Source of the DNA: Aplidium turbinatum
Taxonomy: Eukaryota > Chordata > Ascidiacea > Aplousobranchia > Polyclinidae
Length of the DNA stretch: 64,000 nt
Direction: 5' to 3'
Assembly (NCBI GenBank): GCA_918807975.1
Contig: OU964922.1
Span: forward strand, 17,720,329 to 17,784,328
Translations under genes and position numbers: made by a program
In this document: in pieces, positions 56,085-64,000 of the stretch
How positions within the stretch are numbered: position 1 is the stretch's first letter
How the letters are laid out: the number at the start of each line of letters is the position of its first letter
The notes under the pieces: model-generated
Seen by the model: only the letters and a program-made list of their open reading frames with translations
Databases searched by the model: none
What the model was told of the DNA's origin: nothing

Positions 56085-56970
56085 TAGACCGGGAGCCCGC
56101 GACGTCCACCCTAGGTGAAAAAGTTACCAATTTCTATTCATACAGCGATGTCCGGTGGTATGTGGGTACTCATAATCTGGAAGTCTGCCGGGCCGCCGGT
56201 GGTGGGTATGGGAATGGGGGGCATTTTTCATGGCCCAAAAAATGCGCTAGGTCAGCTGAAATAGTTACCGCTTGAAACTTAGTTGGTTGTAAAGTAAATT
56301 GTTTCTAGATGATTGTCTGGTATGTGACAGACATTTTTTGTGGTGGGGGGACTCTGACAGACAAGTTTTATACCCCCCAAAATTTGCGCTAGGTCAGCTG
56401 AAAAAGTTACCGGATAAAACCAACTGATTATTAATCTGTGAGTGTTAAGCTTCACAAAAATATATGTGACAGACAAATTTGGTGGTGGGTGTCCCCTGAC
56501 AGACGACCTAAAGTAGGTGACCCCCCCTAACTGAGCTAGGTCAGCTGAAATAGTTACCGGATAAAATCAATTGAAAATTAATGTGTGAGTGTTAAGCTTC
56601 ACAAAAATATATGTGACAGACAAATTTGGTGGTGGGTGTCCCCTGACAGACGACCTAAAGTAGGTGACCCCCTAACTTGAGCTAGGTCAGCTGAAATAGT
56701 TACCGGATAAAACCAATTGAAAATTAATGTGTGAGTGTTAAGCTTCACAAAAATATATGTGACAGACAAATTTGGTGGTGGGTGTCCCCTGACAGACGAC
56801 CTAAAGTAGGTGACCCTCCTAACTTGAGCTAGGTCAGCTGAAATAGTTACCGGATAAAACCAATTAAAAATTAATGTGTGAGTGTTAAGCTTCACAAAAA
56901 TATATGTGACAGACAAATGTGGTGGTGGGTGTCCCCTGACAGACGACCTGAAATAGGCCTAAGTAACCCC
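56085..56970. repeat. Element C, left TIR with three 147-bp tandem units
   Basis: GACAGACGACC starts at 56498, 56645, 56791 and 56938, a 146-147-bp period. Each unit has GAGCTAGGTCAGCTGAAATA and GTGTGAGTGTTAAGCTTCAC. The outer 400 bp is unique to the TIRs. Confidence 0.92.
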
Positions 56971-57132
56971 CAGGTTTGCACTAAGCCAATTGATAGGAGG
57001 GATTTGTTAGCTGTGCTTTTGAAGTACGTGATTTATCTGCTATTCTACTTCATTTGTCTACACAAATAAAAATAGTTTCAGTGCAAGGAACTATATCAAG
57101 CGTTTTTGCATGTGCTTGGCTCACTACAATCT

Positions 57133-57214
57133 CAGCCAGTAAATCAACTGTTTTCTACATTGGTTTAACGTCTGCAGACGTTGAATCAATTTAAAAAATG
57201 GTTGATTTGCTGTC
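57133..57214. repeat. Degenerate 80-bp hairpin repeat, copy 1
   Basis: CAGTAAATCAACTG and the near complement GGTTGATTTGCTG enclose a central TCTGCAGACGTTGAA. It is an older copy of the hairpin at 57723. Confidence 0.75.
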
Positions 57215-57722
57215 TAAGATCCGGTTGTCTTACTTTTAAATCTTGTAAGAAATCCGGCTGTCTTACTATTAGCGAGTTTGGTGATTGGAATTTTACAGCC
57301 CTAGTGCAAGCTGTTAAATTAGTTTGAAAGGGATCAGTTGCTTTTGTGTTACAGTGGGCCGTTGACGTTGACACATTACTAACAATTCACTCCTTAAAGC
57401 GCTTGATCATCTGACTATAGCACTATACCCTAACCATTTAGCTATGTGATAACACTTTTTTCGAAACTCTCTACAATAAGCTACTATATGACATCACAAT
57501 CATAAATAATCAAGTACTCACACTAGTACTCTACGTTTTTTATTCCTCCAAAGTCCAAACCGTTATTCTATGAACAAGACATTTCAAACAGGCAGCCAGT
57601 GAAAATTCAGTTTAAGCTACGCAACAAATCAGCGATCTAACGAGTATGGATAAATATTAGTAGGCTAAGTTGAAGAATATGATATAAAAACAGTGTAAAA
57701 AGCAACATTTCGAAAAAACATT

Positions 57723-57802
57723 GACAGCAAATCAACCGTTTTTTACATTAATTCAACGTCTGCAAACGTTGAATCAATGAAAAAAACGGTTGATTTGCTG
57801 TC
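57723..57802. repeat. 80-bp hairpin repeat, copy 2
   Basis: GACAGCAAATCAACCGTTTT at the start pairs with its exact complement at the end; the inner arms TTCAACGTCTGC and GCAAACGTTGAA also pair. It is a single-stranded fold candidate or a tiny MITE. Confidence 0.85.
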
Positions 57803-58226
57803 TAAGAGTAATTAGTGTACGTTTAATTAGCCAATACAAGTATATATTGCAACTATTTGTATAGTATTGATTTATGTCTGGTAATGCCCAGGTAGGCCTA
57901 ATGTCTACAATACGTACTCCTAACTTTACAAGAGTTATCAGGTGGCTTGGCTACTTTATTATTTTCAAGCCAGCAATGTTTCGCTTATCACCCCAACGTT
58001 TTATTTACCCTAATATGTATAGTGTATACAATGGAGTTATTGGGTGAACACAAATGCTAGCGACAACTCCAACATTATCATCACTGCTGACGACATAAAC
58101 CGAAAGTAACCGGCTAAGTCAGCTTGGTATATTTAATTGTTGGAGTTACTCAAAAGATTGGCAAGATTTTTTGTAACAAGCATGTTGGAAAAGCAGCAGT
58201 AACTTAACTGGACAGACTTCAAAAGA

Positions 58227-61200
58227 GTGTCCGAATTTCGGAGTGATATTTTACAGACAAACAACTACCAGATGGAGGAGTGTGTCATTGATCAGTTGCC
58301 TACAATCATCGTAACTCCGCCAACCGATGAAGATGTGGCTAAGGTAGCATATAGTAACTATCACGATAAAGGGTGGTATTTCGTACGCGACATGAAAGCG
58401 CTTGATTTGAGATTAACTCGTATACAATTATATCGCGATTGGCAACGCAAAACTATAGATTAGTAACCAACATGTTGCTAGTTTAACTTTACGTTGACAT
58501 ACGTCAAACTCTTTAGGCTCACACATTTTTTTTCAGGTCAACTATGAAAGACCTGGAGAACATCAACTATGTTTTATTTGCTGTAGCACAACTTCCGACG
58601 ATGCAAAATGTAAAGTTGTGAATGCAACGTCAAACTCTTTAGGCTCACACATTTTTTTTTCAGGTCAACTATGAAAGACCTGGAGAACATCAACTATGTT
58701 TTATTTGCTGTAGCACGACTTCCGACGATGCAAAATGTAAAGTTGTGAATGCAACAATCTGGACTTCATGGAAAAACATTGCAAGCATTCGACTACAATT
58801 ATTATCATCCGATTGCTTTTCTGTCACCACACGTAAAATCATCCAGACAAGTTCCTCTGCATTACCCATAGGTGTCTATCATCAGCCATGTCACAAAAAG
58901 TTTACCTGTACAGCAGTTAAAAGAACATTTCAACCTAAGGCAGTTGCTTTATCTTCTGCTAAAGTCGAGATGCAGAAGCTCGCTCCCTAACAAGATGCAG
59001 AAGCTCTCTCCCTTAGTCGGACAAAATAGGTTCATTGAAATGATCCTGCATATTTTGCTTTCCCAAGCGAAAGAAATACAAAAACAAAGAAGAAAATACC
59101 GTTAAGGTCTCAACGATGGATGGATGCGAATCACTTAAGTCAAGAGCAGTGTTTTCTAAAAACGAAAGGATTAAATCACTAATTCGTAGTGGTGTGGACT
59201 TAATTGCCAAAGAAGCAGAGTATCACAAGTATTGCCGGGTTCATTTTGATAGAGAGACTAAAAGCAATCCCCAAACCACCACAAACTGGAATATTTCATT
59301 TTGCCAAACTCACAACCTTCCTTTCCTAACAATATGCGAATTTGTTGAGGAAGAAATGCAAAAGCAAAGACCAATGCTATTTTCAATATTATTTGATCTT
59401 TACAAAGATGAGTATTTGGTAAATGGAGGAAATGATGTTGAGCTATGGTCTCACACCACACAAAACCTTGTGAGGAAAATTTCTCATAAGTTTGGTAAAG
59501 CACTAACAACAAGTAGGCAATTTTATTTACACCTCACTTCTCTCCGCCCAAGAAGAAAAATATGGTCTGATAGGTGATTATAGTGCCAATCAAGATGATC
59601 AGATTCGTGCAGTGGCACTTCTCTTACGAGGTGAAATATTGACTTACTTACTAGCTTACGAGATACTCAAAACCAAAACTCCAAATCCAATAATCGTAGA
59701 GAGCTTGAAGGATATGGCCCCAAAACTTCCTGAATGATTGCGACTCTTCTATAGCCTACCACACTATTATGTGGGTTGAAATCCAAATTCAGTGATTCTC
59801 ACACAGACACAATGGAAAGAAAAGTAGAATCAATGTAATCAGATGCTGTGTATAACGTCAGTCGAGGTCATGTAAAGCCATGGAAGCACATAATACTTGG
59901 TTTAGGAGCAATGACAGGTTCCAAGTTAACTTTGCAGATACCTAACAGGGAAGGCCACACAATTAACTACAATGATGTGAAAAGTTTAGAGCCGGAATTC
60001 GCATACTCCGCTTTAGCACAGGAAGAAAGTAAGAATCACGTTCCTTGGGAGAAGCATCTGATCATATTCAGGAAATAATGGAGAAAGAGTCCATCTTGAC
60101 ATGCAAAATGAAGCCGCTGTAGATATGTATTGGTTCAGCAAAAGTAGAGATGTTGCAACTCCACTCTATGCTGGTTTCATGAGCAATAATAGAGTGGATT
60201 GTCTACCGCTACAGCGAATATGTTACATGGACCCAATAACAAGATTACCAACCAACAATAACGTTGTTAAAGAAACACTGGTTACTGGTTAGAACCATGA
60301 AGGTTGCAACTGAAACTCACCAACAATATGCCGTGGTGACGTATGACGTAGCTCTTGCACAATGCACACCCCTGGTTACACAAAAAGCCTACTCCTTTCA
60401 AGCCATTGAAGCCCCTCTTTTTGACAATCTCCTCATTATGCTTGGTAATTTCCACATGGATCTTGCATTTTTCGAAGCAGAAGGAACCTTCATAAATGAT
60501 TGCGGAATAGAGTCCATATTGTCGGAGTCAAAGATCCTTGCTGAGGGATCATTACAAGGGTTCATTATAAGAAATTTTACAACAGGTGTAGGCTACTGTA
60601 CTCGTGTGCACGAAATTACAGCCAACGTCATGGAAAAAAAGCTATACGATCGATTCCTAACAACTTTAGATGCAGATGAAATTGACAACTTCCAGCAAGT
60701 CATGTCCACTATTCCAACTGACCCTGATAAAGTAGAAGTATGCTTGGCCAATCCAGTCGTCACCAAACATAGGGAAAAGTATGAAGAATGCTTTAACAGG
60801 TCCATGAATGAAGTGTTTGGTGAAACCTATCAGTTCTGGACACTATACGTTCTACGTGATAGGTCCTACGTGTTCTTAATAAACCGACTCTATCGAGAAG
60901 AGCAGAGATGCGTCAGGATGAACGACGTAAGTGGTTAGGCTACATGGTTATTGTACCAATACTTCTAGAAAATAATATATTTCGCTCCGAATTGTCTAAA
61001 TTATGCAAGATGGGGATCGTTGTTCTACAACAAACTAAAAAACGCGGATCCGAAACTGAAGGCTATACTGGATAATGGTGCTTTCTCAGTTAGGCGTACC
61101 AAAAAGGATTACTCTAGGACGGCAGTCCATCTGTCTTTAGAGCAAACTGCGAATAGGGACGCTGCGTCGCAAGTAAAAGGAATAATTGGCTTTCGAAACT

Positions 61201-61550
61201 CAAAAAGTGCCATAAAAAGATGTTGTGTCACAGTTACACAGAGACCTGCTTCTGTAACAGAGTTAAGATATCTTGCAGGTTTAGAACAAGTCGAAGATGC
61301 CGGCATGCCGCGAAACAATTACGCAATCACAGAATTGTTAAAGAAAACGAGCAAATGTCACTATTATGGCTGGTCGAAAACAAATGAAGTTATTATTCAA
61401 CTGGTCTGAAGGCGCAGCTATACCATCTGAGCTATTTAGTAAATCGGAGGAAAGAAGTGATGAGGATGACATTGAGAGTTGTGATGAACAGTAGAGCGAA
61501 GATTCTGACTCGGAAGATGAATCTGACTTGGAATTATTTTTTTAGTCAAT
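58227..61550 (+). pseudogene. Uncharacterised multi-copy gene of element C (locus C)
   Basis: Plus strand, in order: a possible first exon (58227-58463); a 3' splice-like TTTTTTTTCAG followed by an exon with CFICCSTTSDDAKC and YHQPCHKKFT (58650-58920), a CxxC/HxxC zinc-binding pattern; 59116-59577 with AKEAEYHKYCRVHF and FLTICEFVEEEM; 59848-60078 with YNVSRGHVKPWKHIILGLGA; 60101-60292 with QRICYMDPITRLPTNNNVVK; 60264-60938 with YAVVTYDVALAQ, LGNFHMDLAFFEAEG and ESKILAEGSLQGF; and 61020-61409 with GAFSVRRTKKDYSRTAVHLS and LEQTANRDAASQVKGIIGF. The order agrees with locus A. Several frame changes and stops break it, and some may be introns. It is the only gene between the TIRs, so it is a transposase candidate, which is inference. 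Confidence 0.75.
58495..58755 (+). repeat. Tandem duplication of a splice acceptor and exon start
   Basis: ACGTCAAACTCTTTAGGCTC and about 110 further bases occur twice (58500 and 58627 onward), each with a poly-T tract, CAG and the coding start VNYERPGEHQLCFICC. Copies are almost identical. Only the second leads directly into the long exon. Confidence 0.85.
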
Positions 61551-61869
61551 GACTCACCACCATTGCCAAACATTTTTTCTTATTTTGGCTAGACTGTTCA
61601 GTGTTGACGAAAAATTCAGACAAAAACTTTTCAAATATTAATAGGCTATCCTTAACAGTGATTGTTATTATAGACCTAACTAGCCTTAACCCAAATTGGG
61701 TGATTGCTCAATTTGCATCATTTTTATTCTGGTATTCCATTAGAAGTTAAATGACCTGTTATACGTAATACTTATTTTCTGTTGTGCACACATAAAACAA
61801 AACACTTCTTCAAGTTTTTTTTTTAGCGGCAACTCCTGTCATTGATTTAGTGCAAAAAGGGAAGGGGTT

Positions 61870-62599
61870 AGGCTACCTAGACCTATTTCAGGTCGTCTGT
61901 CAGGGGACACCCACCACCAAATTTGTCTGTCACATATATTTTTGTGAAGCTTAACACTCACACATTAATTTTCAATTGGTTTTATCCGGTAACTATTTCA
62001 GCTGACCTAGCTCAAGTTAGGGGGGTCACCTACTTTAGGTCGTCTGTCAGGGGACACCCACCACCACATTTGTCTGTCACATATATTTTTTGTGAAGCTT
62101 AACACTCACACATTAATTTTCAATTGATTTTATCCGGTAACTATTTCAGCTGACCTAGCTCAGTTAGGGGGGGTCACCTACTTTAGGTCGTCTGTCAGGG
62201 GACACCCACCACCAAATTTGTCTGTCAAGCTTAACACTCACAGATTAATAATCAGTTGGTTTTATCCGGTAACTTTTTCAGCTGACCTAGCGCAAATTTT
62301 GGGGGGTATAAAACTTGTCTGTCAGAGCTCCCCCACCACAAAAAATGTCTGTCACATACCAGACAATCATCTAGAAACAATTTACTTTACAACCAACTAA
62401 GTTTCAAGCGGTAACTATTTCAGCTGACCTAGCGCATTTTTTGGGCCATGAAAAATGCCCCCCATTCCCATACCCACCACCGGCGGCCCTGCAGACTTTC
62501 AGATTAAGTTATGAGTACTCACATACCACCGGACATCGCTGTATGAATAGAAATTGGTAACTTTTTCACCTAGGGTGGACGTCGCGGGCTCCCGGTCTA
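61870..62599. repeat. Element C, right TIR with two 147-bp tandem units
   Basis: The complement word GGTCGTCTGTC starts at 61891, 62039 and 62186. Outer sequence matches the left TIR closely. A GGCTA insertion at 61871-61875 is absent from the left TIR. Confidence 0.92.
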
Positions 62600-62605
62600 T
62601 ATGAG

Positions 62606-64000
62606 TCATCGATAGGGGAAATGCTTCTATTGACTGATATAGCCTACTTTCCTTACAAAAAACATGAATTCTTGGTTTGATAATAAACTACTGGCCTACA
62701 TCTATTACGAAGAAAGAAGCGTTTGTTTAAAAGGCATAGGCTACCGTATGTCAAATAAAACTGTTCACTCTCAAAAGAACTACACCACTTTATCGCATTA
62801 GGCTATATGTGCTAAAATTCATGGACAATGGAATATCCTCCAAACAATGGCCTTACCACATAATATTTTAGTTTTGCTTATAATTATAGACATTCTTAGG
62901 TAGCTTGTTTGAGGCAAAATGGATATAGGCTATCACTTGCAACCAGTGTTGTAGCGTAGCCTACGCGTCAATGTCAAGTAAATTTATTTTGTTTTAACAG
63001 CGCCACATATTAACGAACAAGCAGAGTAAATGTAATTGTCAAAACAATGCATTGTACAACTGTTGGTTAGATTATGGCGCAATCAGGATGTTAGCGAAAG
63101 AGCATAACCAGTCATCTAGTCAGCCACCACTCCATCACAGTAAATCTAACTACACATTCATACACACTAGTATGCAGAGGCAGGCACACTACTTCAATGA
63201 ATATAAAAACGCTGGCTCAAAAACGCAATGAAATAAATTTAGGCTACAGCGTTAGCGCGAATTGCCTAAAAACTTCACGGCGTAAAATAGCCTACTGCGT
63301 CAGCTCTTAAAGAAATTGACGGCGTCTGCGCTGATTTAGCCAGGGTCTCACAAAATGGAAGTATTTCACCTTACCAAGTTTAGGCTAACAATAGCTATAA
63401 ATAAAGAGCAGATATTTAGTCTTGAGACTGTATTGTAATTAGACGTTTAACTTATTAGTAATTTCCTTGTTGACAAGATTTCTCGGGCCCAGTAGCCTAC
63501 CAATTTATTTTCGGGCCCCATTTATTGACAATGTTATGAAATAAAAATTGCAAGCATACTTCTTATTCATGCATGTAGACTACGAATACCACAACAAGTT
63601 GAGACCACGTGAAACAAATTAATTATTAATCAATAGCGCAATAAATTTACAAACGAATTGAACGGTTTTGGATTTTACGGTACAATCCGACGTCAAATGG
63701 GACATATTCTTTCTTCGCTACATGGAGAAAATAGATCGGGTCTTTTACAATGCTTAAATCGTATCCTTCTTCGCGTAGAATTACCTTTTTTACTTTGTAG
63801 GTACCTGAAAAGGAACTTTGACATTAAAACTTTTTTGTACAGCAACAAATATCTTACACAACAAAAACTTAACATTGTATAATTTTACCTTCATTCAGTA
63901 GGCAACAGTTTTGCTGTTCCTTCACTTTGGTAAAGAGAGATAGTTAAAATCACCTAACTTAGGACTATAAACAAGTTTTGTAGCCTAATCATGAATATTT
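62606..64000. other. Unassigned AT-rich DNA at the right edge
   Basis: There are many TAGGCTA or TAGCCTA words (for example 62640, 62740, 62800, 63240, 63290, 63490) and no ORF, RNA gene or repeat border that I can support. Confidence 0.5.

Larger units (their letters stand above)
56085..62599 (+). mobile_element. 6.5-kb element C with long TIRs, TSD TAT
   Basis: Both ends start TAGACCGGGAGCCCGCGACG. The left TIR runs to about 56970 (886 bp) and the right from about 61870 (730 bp); they differ mainly by one 147-bp tandem unit. The 3-bp TAT at 56082-56084 and 62600-62602 is confirmed as a duplication because it splits a hAT target duplication (CTTATGAG). The interior holds two hairpin repeats and one multi-copy gene. 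The superfamily is unclear: 3-bp duplications occur in several (Harbinger, CACTA, Zator, Academ), but none of their transposases is visible. Confidence 0.9.

Overview
The window is animal nuclear DNA, most likely from a marine invertebrate. Its genes have GT-AG introns, it is dense in LINEs, tRNA-derived SINEs, hAT, pogo-like and Mutator-like DNA transposons and BEL/Pao elements, and it carries multi-copy uncharacterised genes of a kind I recall from cnidarian, mollusc, echinoderm and tunicate genomes. The species cannot be fixed from the sequence. I find no convincing single-copy host gene, rRNA gene or functional tRNA gene; almost everything I can explain is transposon, transposon-borne gene or satellite.

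Layout. 1-1250: an APE-type LINE (minus strand) split by a hAT MITE with a perfect 8-bp target duplication. 1418-2578: an inverted-repeat element. 3445-6137: a second LINE (plus) split by a pogo-like MITE. 6168-7459: a short hAT. 7692-10494: an inverted-repeat element carrying a broken DUF7869-type gene. 11192-12527: a short hAT. 12563-19116: a nest of repeat R, a GCCCA-rich family with 31-bp tandem units, and an R2-like LINE. 19157-20520: fragment A of an uncharacterised gene family. 22014-28400: duplicated blocks, a solo BEL LTR and a minisatellite in both orientations with nested MITEs. 28852-35391: a complete-looking Mutator-like element with 79-bp TIRs, a 9-bp target duplication and a five-exon SWIM-type transposase gene. 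35550-44560: a second uncharacterised gene (minus), split by a SINE and a young BEL/Pao element. 44926-54990: a stack in which a hAT MITE is split by a pogo-like element that holds a second BEL/Pao copy and a SINE, itself split by a hAT. 55279-62605: a hAT whose right target duplication was hit by a 6.5-kb element with 0.7-0.9-kb TIRs carrying a third member of the uncharacterised gene family.

Two signals stand out. First, the word TAGGCTA/TAGCCTA (and TAGGCCTA) is everywhere. Where two copies of a repeat can be compared, or where a LINE reading frame can be followed, it behaves as a 5-bp (or 6-bp) insertion at a TA dinucleotide, TA becoming TA-GGC-TA. Second, two inverted-repeat elements carry genes not usually named as transposases: a DUF7869-type gene with RNase H-like D, D, E signatures, and the zinc-finger gene family with an LG-x-FH motif.

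The genes here work as mobile-element machinery rather than as a pathway. Element order is readable from target duplications: the two BEL/Pao copies are the youngest layer (LTR pairs over 99% identical by eye), and the LINEs and the hAT MITEs are older.
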